Assembly (NCBI RefSeq): GCF_000517425.1
Contig: NZ_CP006569.1
Coordinates: forward strand, 1,054,001 to 1,118,000
From: Sodalis praecaptivus
GTDB taxonomy: Bacteria > Pseudomonadota > Gammaproteobacteria > Enterobacterales > Enterobacteriaceae
Length of the DNA: 64,000 nucleotides
Reading direction: 5' to 3'
In this document: one piece after another, positions 38,471 through 47,195 of the stretch
Position numbering within the stretch: the first letter of the stretch is position 1
How the letters are laid out: each line of letters opens with the position of its first letter
The notes under the pieces: generated by a model
What the model saw: only the letters and a program-made list of their open reading frames with translations
The model's database searches: none
Told to the model about the DNA's origin: nothing
Translations under genes and position numbers: made by a program

Positions 38471-39292
38471 ATGCGGGTATTTATTTCGGCGGATATAGAG
38501 GGCATAGCCGGCGTGACCGGCCGAGAACAGTGCCGGGCCGGCAGCGTGGAGTACCCGCTGGCGCGTGCGCTGATGGAACAGGAAGTCAACGCCGCGATCG
38601 AAGGGGCTTTCGCCGGCGGCGCCAGTGAGGTGGTCGTGGCGGACAGTCATGGCGCGATGGAAAACCTGCGCGCCGATAGGATAGATCCGCGCGCGCGGCT
38701 GTTGCAGGGTAAACCGCGGCCGCTGTCGATGGCGGAAGGGCTTCAGCAACAGCCTTTCGACGGTATGATGTTTATCGGCTATCACAGCGCCGCCGGCGAA
38801 TTCGGCGTGCTGGCTCACACCATTAACGGCCGGGCTTTTTACCGCGTGACCATTAATGGCGAAGTGATGGCGGAAAGCGACATTTACGCCGCCCTGGGCG
38901 CGGAGTGGAAGACGCCGCTGTGGCTGGTCAGCGGAGACGACATGCTACAGCGATGGATCGCGCGGTATTATCCCTTTGCCGGTTACGCCTGCGTAAAACG
39001 CGCCATTTCGCAAAATGCGGCGGAGTCCCTTAGCCCAGCGCAGGCGCAGGCCGTAATTCGCCAAGCCGCCGAGCGCGCCGTACGGGAGGGAGGCGGCACG
39101 CTGGCGTCGCGGATCGCCCCACCTTACCGGTTGGAAGTGATGGTAGCGCGGCCGGCGCTGGCGGATCTTTTCTGCCTGGTGCCCGGCGTCGGCCGTAGCG
39201 ATGCGTTAACGGTGCATTATACCCGCGAGGATATGGCGTCGTTGGTGGGTTTGCTTAGCGCCTTTTCGGTGCTGGCGACCGGGCAAGGATGA
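38471..39292 (+). CDS. DppA-type D-aminopeptidase (M55)
   Basis: A 273-residue zinc D-aminopeptidase. The Bacillus DppA zinc ligands are conserved as D8 and E10 (SADIEGIAGV), H60 (ADSHGAMENL) and H105 (IGYHSAAGE), with H116 (VLAHTING) at the catalytic position. It removes N-terminal D-amino acids from peptides such as D-Ala-D-Ala. It begins 10 bp after the dmpA-like gene with GGAG upstream and ends the four-gene operon. Bacillus dppA sits with a peptide ABC transporter; no transporter is present here. Confidence 0.9.
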   Translation: MRVFISADIEGIAGVTGREQCRAGSVEYPLARALMEQEVNAAIEGAFAGGASEVVVADSHGAMENLRADRIDPRARLLQGKPRPLSMAEGLQQQPFDGMMFIGYHSAAGEFGVLAHTINGRAFYRVTINGEVMAESDIYAALGAEWKTPLWLVSGDDMLQRWIARYYPFAGYACVKRAISQNAAESLSPAQAQAVIRQAAERAVREGGGTLASRIAPPYRLEVMVARPALADLFCLVPGVGRSDALTVHYTREDMASLVGLLSAFSVLATGQG

Positions 39293-39380
39293 GACGCCCG
39301 AGCACGTCGCGAAAAGTAACATTAATCCTGTAGGTTGAGGGCGGTTAGCTTGACGGTCGATCGCTTTTAGGCATCTAATA

Positions 39381-39600
39381 GACGGTGCTCAACGGTGCTC
39401 AACGGTGCTCAACGGTGCTCAACGGTGCTCAACGGTGCTCAACGGTGCTCAACGGTGCTCAACGGTGCTCAACGGTGCTCAACGGTGCTCAACGGTGCTC
39501 AACGGTGCTCAACGGTGCTCAACGGTGCTCAACGGTGCTCAACGGTGCTCAACGGTGCTCAACGGTGCTCAACGGTGCTCAACGGTGCTCAACGGTGCTG
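39381..39600. repeat. 10-bp minisatellite, 22 copies
   Basis: Unit aacggtgctc repeated without interruption; only the first base (g) and the last base (g) differ. All three forward frames stay open and read the same decapeptide because three units make ten codons, so the open frames across it are not evidence of coding. It lies in the 497-bp gap between the DppA gene and the cho stop. Confidence 0.97.
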
Positions 39601-39789
39601 TCCCTGCGATCGCGCCGCCGGTGTTGACCGGTGAAGGACCCTGCGCCAATGGTGGAAGCTGTAGGGGCGTTAGCGCCGCTTACCCTTATCGCCGCGGGGG
39701 CAAAAGCGGTGACCGGGTCTCCGTCACTCGCTGTGGGCGCCTCAGCGCAAGCAGAGGCCGGGAAGGGGGGCCGACCTGGCGCGAGGGCG

Positions 39790-40653
39790 TCAGGTCAGTT
39801 CAATGATGTCATGGCGGCCGCTCATGATAGGCCCGCACAAAATTTTATAACCGTCGCTGTCAAAACTGGGGGATACCGTGCGCAGCCCGGCGGCTTGCGC
39901 CAGCGTTTCCACCGATCCGAGATAGAACCAATTATCCACCACATGGATCTGTCGCCGATCGCCATCCGTTTCCACCAGTCCCACCGGGCCTGAATAAGGC
40001 CAACAGAAAATCCGCATCTGCCCCAGCGCATCCATCAGTCTTAGGTGATGATCTTCCCGGCTCTCCCGGCCGCAACAGGCTCCGGCGCAGCGGCCAAGAT
40101 GATGGCGAAAACACGGCCGGCCGTGGCTTACACGCTCCAGTCCAAGTAGGGAATAGCATAATTGCTCGCTGTCGCCGATAGCGAGAAGCGATTGCTGCGC
40201 CGCGCGACGGCTGGAATACAGGCCGTAGAGATCCGGCGTGCGGGCAAAATCAATTTCTTTGGCGCTGACGATGGACGGCACGCCCTGTACCACCTGGATG
40301 GAGCAAAGCTGACGGTTGCGACGCAGCCGTTTATTATGCAAAGGCTGCAGCTGCTTTATCATTTGTGCTTCGAGCAGTAGCGCGCCGATTTCGCCAGCGG
40401 TACGGTGAAAGCTGATACGGCGGGCCTGGCGCAGCATGCGGGCTTCTTCCGCGGTTCGCAAATGCGACATCACCCGGCTGCGAATATTGACGCTTTTGCC
40501 GACATAAAGCGGCATCACGTCGCTGTCGCTGTGGAAGACATAGACGCCGGGGGAGGAAGGCAGATCGACAATAAAAGGACGAAGATGCTCCGGGTATTGA
40601 TAAGCCTCGGCGGGATCAAATTCCCGGCGCGCGGCGGACAACGGTTTATGCAC
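39790..40653 (-). CDS. cho: UvrC homolog endonuclease Cho
   Basis: SOS-induced nuclease that makes the 3' incision in nucleotide excision repair at bulky lesions UvrC cannot process. It has 287 residues (E. coli 295). The GIY-YIG domain is seen as SPGVYVFHSDSDVMPLYVGKS followed by NIRSRVMSHL, with the catalytic Glu in GALLLEAQMIKQLQPLHNKRL. The Cys-rich stretch RPCFRHHLGRCAGACCGRES matches UvrC/Cho. A consensus LexA box lies 20 bp upstream of the ATG. Confidence 0.95.
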   Translation of the reverse strand: MHKPLSAARREFDPAEAYQYPEHLRPFIVDLPSSPGVYVFHSDSDVMPLYVGKSVNIRSRVMSHLRTAEEARMLRQARRISFHRTAGEIGALLLEAQMIKQLQPLHNKRLRRNRQLCSIQVVQGVPSIVSAKEIDFARTPDLYGLYSSRRAAQQSLLAIGDSEQLCYSLLGLERVSHGRPCFRHHLGRCAGACCGRESREDHHLRLMDALGQMRIFCWPYSGPVGLVETDGDRRQIHVVDNWFYLGSVETLAQAAGLRTVSPSFDSDGYKILCGPIMSGRHDIIELT

Positions 40654-40672
40654 TGACGGTAATCCATTTTTA

Positions 40673-40688
40673 CTGTTATTATATACAG
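40673..40688. promoter_or_regulatory. LexA (SOS) box of cho
   Basis: CTGTTATTATATACAG fits CTG-N10-CAG exactly, with an alternating AT core, and lies 20 bp upstream of the cho start. Confidence 0.9.
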
Positions 40689-40692
40689 CTTA

Positions 40693-41150
40693 TCAGTTAT
40701 TGTTACCGCCTTAAAGTATAAAATTGCGTCACAGAAGGATAATTGTTGCGCAAACAGAAGAAATCGCTGGTGCCCCCGAGCGTTACGCTTGGCGTTATCG
40801 GTGCATGACTTGTGTTCATTTTCATCGCGGATTTTCCGTTATGGGACGAATTGCGACAGGGACAGCAGGCTTACCGGGCGATGAATCGATAATGTAACAA
40901 CGGGGCGATACTTGAAAAGCCGTGCTTAAAACAATGTGTTAACCTGGCGGAAAATTAATGGAAAGGGCAATAAACCTAACCGCCAGAAACTCTTTTTTGC
41001 GACATGACATGTTTAGCCAAGCGCGATCTTCTCCGCCTTTCACGGAAAAATAACGTCACCCGTTACTGGCGAAATACCCGATCGAGACTAAACTTAAAGC
41101 GTGAAGAACATTATTTTTTTATTATATTATTTGTGCTCAAGAGGTTTATT
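40693..41150. other. Intergenic region between cho and yciE
   Basis: About 460 bp between divergent starts with no recognisable gene. AT-rich stretches near 41100-41145 precede the yciE start and probably contain its promoter. Confidence 0.4.
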
Positions 41151-41660
41151 ATGGCCGATTTACACGAGAATTATCTTGACTGGTTACGTGATGCCCATGC
41201 AATGGAAGAGCAGGCTGAGACCATGCTTAAAAAAATGGCCGGCCGACTCGAACATTATCCCGTTTTGGAAACTCGAATCAAACAGCATATTGATGAAACA
41301 CGCGAACAGCAGCGTTTAGTGGAATCAATTATCAAACGCTATGATTCATCATCGTCGACATTTAAAGACGTCACCGCCAAAATGGCCGCCATCGGTCAGG
41401 CAATGGGCGGAATGCTCGCGTCGGACGAGGTAGTTAAAGGCGCCATTAGCGGCTACGTGTTTGAAAATCTGGAAATCGCATCTTATACCTCTCTGATTGC
41501 CGCCGCGAAAGCGGTGGGGGATACCGAAGGTGAACGCATTTTGACGCAAATTTTGGCGCAGGAAAAAGCGATGGCATCCTGGCTGTTGGAACACTTGCCG
41601 GAAGTGACGCAACAGTTCATGATGCGCTCGAAGGCGCCCCATACCGAAGCCCGAAAATAG
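41151..41660 (+). CDS. yciE: YciE-like ferritin-like DUF892 protein
   Basis: A 169-residue four-helix DUF892 protein matching E. coli YciE: YLDWLRDAHAMEEQAETMLKKM, FKDVTAKMAAIGQAMGGM, SDEVVKGAISGYVFENLEIASYTSL, LAQEKAMASWLLEHLPE. Such proteins have Glu/His positions like ferritins and are stress- or stationary-phase-linked. The ATG at 41151 follows AAGAGG; an upstream in-frame extension is not conserved. In E. coli yciG-yciF-yciE form one operon, whereas here yciE and yciF point toward each other about 1 kb apart and yciG is not seen. Confidence 0.9.
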   Translation: MADLHENYLDWLRDAHAMEEQAETMLKKMAGRLEHYPVLETRIKQHIDETREQQRLVESIIKRYDSSSSTFKDVTAKMAAIGQAMGGMLASDEVVKGAISGYVFENLEIASYTSLIAAAKAVGDTEGERILTQILAQEKAMASWLLEHLPEVTQQFMMRSKAPHTEARK

Positions 41661-41692
41661 TATCCTGATGCCAAGCTCTTTCTCTTTTCATT

Positions 41693-41717
41693 AAACCGGG
41701 TTTCGCCCGGTTTTTTT
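41693..41717 (+). terminator. Intrinsic terminator of yciE
   Basis: AAACCGGG-TTTCG-CCCGGTTT hairpin (8-bp stem) running directly into a T7 tract, 32 bp after the yciE stop. Confidence 0.9.
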
Positions 41718-42620
41718 CTCACCTTTCCACGCTCTGGTATTCTTCCTGCCCACAAATTTACAGGGGGTAAATTCCTGGCTTTTTTGCTGCATCGCCAACT
41801 AGATTAATTTTTAGCACAGGCGAAAATACGCTTAAGCGAGCGTATGCACGGGCAAGCGATAATGTTTTATCCTAGGGCGCTTGCACACGCCATCCCAAAG
41901 TAAGTGCTCATTTAGCGGCAAAAAGTTGTCGATGAATATATCTGTCTGCGTTTGCCTCAATGGCTTATCATCCCCACTAAGGGGGTCGAAAGGGGGCAGG
42001 TGTGACATTAACGCCGGGCGCTTAACTGCGGGGCTTTGGTAATTGCGGAGGCTTATGGTAATCCAGGAAGGTAAAAGCGCCGGCCGATAACGGCTAGGGT
42101 GGATAATTTAACCGCGCTAAATTGCGTATTGGGTTTGATTATTCTGGCATAACTGCGATGCTGCCAAATCGCCAAATCGCCAAATCGCCAAATCGCCAAA
42201 TCGCCAAATCGCCAAATCGCCAAATCGCCAAATCGCCAAATCGCCAAGTCGCTGTCGCGCCTGCGGGCTGACCCCTTAGCTCGCGGGCCACATGCCAGAT
42301 GCGAGGAAAATCATCGGCTTAGCGATCGCTTATCCGCCACGCATTAATGCAGCGTACCCCGCGCTCAGACCGCAATGCCCCAACGTCAGTCATCGTATAA
42401 TGGCACCGCTGAGTCAAGGTGGAGGGCGGAGCGTATATTACCAACGTGATATCGCTTAGCCCCGCCAACTGTTCTCAACTGTTCGATAAGCAGTAAAACC
42501 CTCGACAGGCTCTCAGCAGGCTAGAAACGCGGCCAAGGGCGATTTAGGGGGGGTTAAAGGGATAATAAGGCCGTTTCACGCTGGCTGCGGGACCCCTCAA
42601 GCGCCCCGGCCAGGCCGCCG
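41718..42620. other. Gene-poor interval between yciE and yciF
   Basis: About 900 bp without a recognisable gene. It contains the 8-bp minisatellite at 42163-42250 and a short ATACGCT-N6-AGCGTAT inverted repeat near 41826. Remaining sequence shows nothing I can name. Confidence 0.5.
42163..42250. repeat. 8-bp minisatellite, 11 copies
   Basis: Unit gccaaatc repeated 11 times, with a single change (gccaagtc) in the last unit. Unit lengths not divisible by three make a coding role unlikely. Confidence 0.95.
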
Positions 42621-43118
42621 TTATCTCTTGCCGGCTTTACTGTTAACGCCACCGGTGGCGAGCTTTGATAATTTCACATCGGTGGCCTTTTCTTCCTGAA
42701 GGGTCTCGTCGAGAAGTGTTTTTGCCTCACTGTAGCCTAGCAACCCGGCTAAAGTACTCAAGGTACCGTAAGTAGCGATTTCATAGTGCTCAACCTTCTG
42801 CGCGGCGCCAATTAAGCCGGCATCACGCACGGGGCCTTTTTCCACTTCCTCGATAATTTCCTGCGATTCCTCGACTAACCCTTCCATCGCCATACATTTC
42901 ATACGCTTTATTTTAACGCCCGGCGTCACTTCCACCAATTTGTCGAGTCGTTCGATTTGTCCCTGCGTTTCTTCCAAATGTAATTTAAATCCCTCAATTA
43001 ACTGCGGTTCGGTAGCGGCTCGGGCCATTTTAGGCAGCGCTTTGGTGATCTGTTTCTCCGCACTATAAACATCGGAGAGAGAATGAATAAATAAATCTTC
43101 CAGGGTCTTAACGTTCAT
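42621..43118 (-). CDS. yciF: YciF ferritin-like DUF892 protein
   Basis: A 165-residue homolog of E. coli YciF: VKTLEDLFIHSLSDVYSAEKQITKALPKMARAA, LEETQGQIERLDKLVE, KIKRMKCMAMEGLVEE, AAQKVEHYEIATYGTLSTLA and EEKATDVKLSKLA are near-identical in pattern. It folds as a ferritin-like helical dimer and is linked to osmotic/stationary stress. The ATG at 43118 has AAGG upstream; a GTG three codons earlier is an alternative. Confidence 0.93.
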   Translation of the reverse strand: MNVKTLEDLFIHSLSDVYSAEKQITKALPKMARAATEPQLIEGFKLHLEETQGQIERLDKLVEVTPGVKIKRMKCMAMEGLVEESQEIIEEVEKGPVRDAGLIGAAQKVEHYEIATYGTLSTLAGLLGYSEAKTLLDETLQEEKATDVKLSKLATGGVNSKAGKR

Positions 43119-43715
43119 TATTGTCACCTTGTCAGTAATATCATAAAAATAGTAATATTGTCATGGACATAATAAATAATGGCTGGCGTTTTTAAAAAAT
43201 GGCACAAAAAGCCAATAAACTAAGCTTAGGTTAGGTTTGTGTATTCAACAATGTTATATATCAATAAAATTCCCCGTTGAACTTTTTTGATTGGGTGTGC
43301 AACGTTATCAATGCGTTGTCGCCCGTGCCACCCAAGCGGTAAAAAAAAGCCGATTTGTTTCATAGCGCAAAATGCCTTGGTGTCGAGGGTAATCGACAAA
43401 TAAAGAATTTTCTTAGGTTATTATCAGCTCATCGCTCGCGCATTCCTCCATAATCAGAAAAGGTTTTGCTAATGCCGCTCTGGCGACGCGATCTGCCACG
43501 TCCTTCATACCGGCGGCCGGGACGGAACACACCAGCGGGACGGTCGATAAACGCGACGGTGAGAACCCTGCCGCGGGTTAAGCGCGGCAGGTACCACTCG
43601 CCGTTTAAGGCCTCGGCCGTTGCGCAAATCTGTTGATATTAACGGGCCAGCGAGCACCGGCCTGATGATCGTTTCTGCCGCCCGCAGGGCAAGCTGTCGA
43701 TAACCTCACAGACGG
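43119..43715. other. Intergenic region between yciF and the DUF421 pair
   Basis: 597 bp without a recognised gene. The left part is AT-rich and should carry the yciF promoter. A perfect 9-bp hairpin (CCTGCCGCG / CGCGGCAGG, 43567-43591) has no T-run. Confidence 0.45.
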
Positions 43716-44165
43716 TTAGTTATCCTCCTTCGGAATGATGGTAATTTTGCCATTTTGTTCAAGTATCGCGTAGCGAATGCGCTCCAGCGACAATATTCCG
43801 TCTGATTTGCGGGCGCTGGTTAATAAATCATCGTGACTGATATTCATTTTTTTCATTCGGAGTTCAAGGATTTTACCGTCATCGATGAGCAGTACCGGTG
43901 GTCCGTCCATTGCCAACCAGACCAACTGAGATTTGCCTTTAAGAAAAGATAATGCAATATCCATTACGATTAACGTGACGATAGCGATAGCGGCGCCCAC
44001 CAATGAGAAGTCCTCGCCCAAAATGGCCTGTTGGCAGGCTTCACTGATTATCAATAGCAAAATGAAGTCGAAACTGTTCATTTCCAGCAAGGTGCGCCGG
44101 CCGGAAATACGAAAAACGACAATTAACAGTATATAAATAAATCCCGCACGTAATACCATATCCAT
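43716..44165 (-). CDS. DUF421 (YetF/YcaP-type) membrane protein
   Basis: A 149-residue protein with two to three N-terminal membrane helices and a small cytoplasmic DUF421 domain. Family hallmarks are YILLIVVFRISGRRTLLEMNSFDFILLLIISEACQQAIL and LIDDGKILELRMKKMNISHDDLLTSARK, read in short blocks. It is shorter than YcaP/YetF (about 220-290 residues) and ends soon after the first cytoplasmic module. It lies 11 bp after the membrane protein gene at 44177 and is co-transcribed. No biochemical function is established for the family. Confidence 0.85.
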   Translation of the reverse strand: MDMVLRAGFIYILLIVVFRISGRRTLLEMNSFDFILLLIISEACQQAILGEDFSLVGAAIAIVTLIVMDIALSFLKGKSQLVWLAMDGPPVLLIDDGKILELRMKKMNISHDDLLTSARKSDGILSLERIRYAILEQNGKITIIPKEDN

Positions 44166-44176
44166 GTTTCATCACC

Positions 44177-44698
44177 TTATGGATAAACTAGCTGATTAAA
44201 CGTAATTTTCTCCGTCCCGGAAGTCATTATGGTATTGGTAAAATAACCCATTTTATTGGGTTTGAGAGTAATATACATGCTATACCATTGATCTTTCTCA
44301 GGAATGCTTTGGGTCAGCGTCAGGGTATTATTATTAAGACTGGCGGATTGCGGCTGCGGCTGAATATATTCAATATCAAAATTGTTAATGATATTGCCCG
44401 TCAGCTTGATTTGCATGGCGTTTTCTTTATTGATCCTTACATGAATAACATAATGGGTGTCGGTAGTGTTGCGCGCAAAACGATCGTACTCCAGCTTGAG
44501 ATTGCCCGAGGAGCTTTGCCTAGAGGCATCGCTCATCAAACCCTGTGAAAACAGTCCAAGCGCCGCCAACAGTACGAATAAAAACAGCAAGAACGTGCCC
44601 CAGCGCTGTAATGTCCAGGCGAGGCGTTGGAACGCCATATGTTCTTGCACCGGATATTGTCTACTGCGGTAATCATCGGATGCGGACTTATTCTCCAT
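44177..44698 (-). CDS. Single-pass membrane protein of unknown function
   Basis: A 173-residue protein I do not recognise by name. A 40-residue cytoplasmic head ends in TLQRWGT, followed by one hydrophobic helix FLLFLFVLLAALGLFSQGLM, then an exported beta-rich domain with many Asn/Thr residues (YDRFARNTTDTHYVIHV, LTQSIPEKDQWYSMYITL). The ATG at 44698 follows GAGGT. It forms an operon with the DUF421 gene, so the two probably act together at the inner membrane. Confidence 0.75.
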   Translation of the reverse strand: MENKSASDDYRSRQYPVQEHMAFQRLAWTLQRWGTFLLFLFVLLAALGLFSQGLMSDASRQSSSGNLKLEYDRFARNTTDTHYVIHVRINKENAMQIKLTGNIINNFDIEYIQPQPQSASLNNNTLTLTQSIPEKDQWYSMYITLKPNKMGYFTNTIMTSGTEKITFNQLVYP

Positions 44699-44986
44699 GC
44701 TTATTACCTCAAAAGGCCTGCCGTCGGGTGAACGCTCTTTTTCCTCGAAGCGCCTTGGCAAGTATAGATGTAAAAAAACGGTATAGAGCAAATCGCTAAC
44801 CGTAGGGCATAGCCATGGCGCGTTCAGGTCGGCGGCGCTAGGATGAAAGCGACTTAGTTTAAACGTAAGGAATAACGAGTCGGCGTAGGGAAACGAGCGG
44901 TGGGCGGCGGCATGCCAAACGGCCTGAAACGGACGTGACGCGTTCCATGCCGGAATGGCTTGATCGGGATAATGAGGAATAACGCT

Positions 44987-45310
44987 ATGCTAAATATTGT
45001 TGAGTTTGTCCGTTTTGTTCGTGAAAGAATGCATCAGGCCCAGCATCCGGAGCCGGGCGATCCGGATCTCGCTGCATTGATTGCCGCCCTCGGCGGGCGG
45101 TGGAATATCCGTGAAGTGGATGCCTGTATCACTCGGCTGCGGGTGACGGTCAAGGATTTAGCTAAAGTGAACAGCGGCACCATTCAGAGTCTGGGGGCGC
45201 TGGGGGTGATCATTTTGGGGCATCAAGTGCAGGCCATCTTCGGCAAGCGTTCCGACAATCTAAAGCGGGAATTGGAAGAGCGCTTCGGTTTGGATGAGAC
45301 CGCAAAATAA
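44987..45310 (+). CDS. Stand-alone PTS glucose-family EIIB domain protein
   Basis: A 107-residue cytoplasmic EIIB of the glucose/N-acetylglucosamine group. The phospho-acceptor Cys is in NIREVDACITRLRVTVKD, the family motif, followed by LGALGVIILGHQVQAIFG. It has no attached EIIC or EIIA domain, so it must pass phosphate to another protein or serve as a regulator. The ATG at 44987 has AGGA upstream. It faces the dihydroxyacetone kinase gene and is convergent with it; link to that gene is speculative. Confidence 0.85.
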   Translation: MLNIVEFVRFVRERMHQAQHPEPGDPDLAALIAALGGRWNIREVDACITRLRVTVKDLAKVNSGTIQSLGALGVIILGHQVQAIFGKRSDNLKRELEERFGLDETAK

Positions 45311-45372
45311 AAACCGGCGCATGCGCCTTGCGCTTCGCTGCACGCCTTGAACACGGCCGCAGAGCGACCGTT

Positions 45373-45468
45373 GCGGCGCGCATCGCCCCTCTCCTGGCAA
45401 CCAGCGTTGCCGCCTTCTTGGCGGCGCGCATCGCCCCTCCCCTGGCAACCTGCGTTGCCGCTTTCTTG
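45373..45468. repeat. 48-bp tandem duplication
   Basis: Two copies of a unit beginning gcggcgcgcatcgcccct at 45373 and 45421, about 90 percent alike, with a partial third at 45469. They lie between the EIIB stop and the dihydroxyacetone kinase stop. Confidence 0.85.
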
Positions 45469-45542
45469 GCGGCGCGTTGGCCAGGCCGCCGGCGGTGGCG
45501 CGCTGCGCCGTTGCAGGGAAGGAGGGCGCCAAAAGGGGGCGT

Positions 45543-47195
45543 TTACCCCGCTTGCGCCGCCAGATTAGCAAACGCTTTCTCTATCGCATACGCGCCCGGA
45601 TCTTTATGGCCGGTGAGGTTGTCGCTATTGAGATAGGCGGACCGGCCGGCGTTCGCCTTATCCATAGCAGCGGTGGCGTCGGCCCCCGCGCGGGCGGCAT
45701 CCGCCGCATGGCGCAGGTCAGCGCCCTCGGCCAGCGCCTCCAGCGCCGGTTGCAGCGCATCGATAAGGGTACGGTCGCCGCGCTCGGCGCCGCCGTAATG
45801 TTTCATTTGCTGAAGGCCGGCCAGCAGCGCCTGCGCCAACGGTTGGCCTTCGGCCACCTGCTGACCGGCCGCGGTAAAGAATATTGACATCAATACGCCG
45901 CTGGAGCCGCCCATAATGGTGGCCAGTTTATCGCCTATTAGCGTCAGCAGCGCCGCGGGATCGTCCTGGGGTAATTGACCTTCACGGTTCAGCGTGGCGA
46001 TTTCACGTGCGCCGGCGGCGAAGGTGGTGCCGGTATCGCCGTCTCCCACCAGGCTATCAAGCCGGTTAAGCTCGTTTTCCAGCGTCAGCAGGGTTTCGGT
46101 AACGACGTCGATAATATTACCCGTGCGGGCGTTAACGGATGGCGTGACGCGTGTCGTTTGGCGGGGATTAGCGGCTTGTTGCCGAGTCAGCGGTTGCCAG
46201 CGCACCGCCGGTTGCCAGCCGGCGGTTTCCACCTCCGCTAGCAGCGCGGTGGTCAGGGTAGCGTCCAGCGCCAGCAACGACAGCGAGAACCCCTTCATAT
46301 CCAGCGCACTGACCAGCGGCGCCGGGCCGATAAGATAGCTCAGGCGATCGCGCAACGCAGAATGGACCAGCTCTTTGGTGAGCACGCTCATTTCCAGGGG
46401 AGAGACGCCGCCAAGGTTGTTTATCAGCGCCGCCACAGGCCCCTGGGCGGGGAGATGGGCGCTGAGCTTATCCACCATCACCTGGATAAGTTCGCGGCTA
46501 TTAACGGTCGGCAGCGTCTGCGCGCCCGGCTCGCCGTGTATGCCCAGTCCCAGTTCGACATGGCCGTCTTTGATGCGTGCAGCGCCGCCTTCTTCTTCCG
46601 GTAGGTTACAGCCGGTCATCGCCACGCCAATACTGGCGGTTGCGCCGATAGCTTTCTGCGCCAGCGCGGTCACCTCCGCAAGCGTAAGCCCCTGCTCGGC
46701 CGCGTAGCCGGCAATTTTATGGATAAGGGCGGTCCCGGCGATGCCGCGCGGCTGCTTGTTGTCCGGCAGGGAGATATCGTCATCTACCATCACCAGCTCG
46801 ACCCGATAGCCCAGGCGTTTAGCTTTCTCCGCCGCCAACCCGAAGTTAAGGCGATCGCCGGTATAGTTTTTCACAATTAACAGACAACCCGGCTCGCCGG
46901 TAACCGCGAGAATAGCGCTGAGAACGGCATCGACGCTGGGGGAGGCGAAAATATCGCCGCAAACCGCCGCGGTCAGCATCCCTTTGCCGACAAATCCCAC
47001 GTGGGCCGGCTCATGGCCCGAGCCGCCGCCGGAAATCAGCGCGACCCGATCTTTTTGCCACTCTTTACGCACCACGACCCGGATAAAGGGGTCCACGTCG
47101 AGCTGAACGAGGTTTTGCCAGCGTGAACCGACAATCGTGCCCTCAATGGCATCATTGACCAGGGCGTTGCGGGTGTTCATAAAAAATTTGGACAT
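45543..47195 (-). CDS. dhaK: ATP-dependent dihydroxyacetone kinase (DhaK-DhaL fusion)
   Basis: A 550-residue kinase like the Citrobacter freundii enzyme, forming dihydroxyacetone phosphate from ATP rather than from the PTS. The DhaK half has ALISGGGSGHEPAHVGFVG and LGLGIHGEPG with the His that binds the substrate covalently. The DhaL half (from about residue 360) has LVGDGDTGTTFAAG with the Mg-binding aspartates and IMGGSSGVLMSIFF. An alternative start is M6. It may also phosphorylate glyceraldehyde. No dhaD or glycerol gene is adjacent. Confidence 0.93.
   Translation of the reverse strand: MSKFFMNTRNALVNDAIEGTIVGSRWQNLVQLDVDPFIRVVVRKEWQKDRVALISGGGSGHEPAHVGFVGKGMLTAAVCGDIFASPSVDAVLSAILAVTGEPGCLLIVKNYTGDRLNFGLAAEKAKRLGYRVELVMVDDDISLPDNKQPRGIAGTALIHKIAGYAAEQGLTLAEVTALAQKAIGATASIGVAMTGCNLPEEEGGAARIKDGHVELGLGIHGEPGAQTLPTVNSRELIQVMVDKLSAHLPAQGPVAALINNLGGVSPLEMSVLTKELVHSALRDRLSYLIGPAPLVSALDMKGFSLSLLALDATLTTALLAEVETAGWQPAVRWQPLTRQQAANPRQTTRVTPSVNARTGNIIDVVTETLLTLENELNRLDSLVGDGDTGTTFAAGAREIATLNREGQLPQDDPAALLTLIGDKLATIMGGSSGVLMSIFFTAAGQQVAEGQPLAQALLAGLQQMKHYGGAERGDRTLIDALQPALEALAEGADLRHAADAARAGADATAAMDKANAGRSAYLNSDNLTGHKDPGAYAIEKAFANLAAQAG

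Noticed and set aside
39385-39806. Three overlapping forward frames reading LNGAQRCSTV repeats
   Set aside because: A 10-bp unit gives the same decapeptide in every frame; simultaneous openness of all three frames is an artefact of the repeat.
39381-42250. CRISPR array
   Set aside because: The repeats are contiguous 8-10 bp units without spacers, and no cas gene is in the window.
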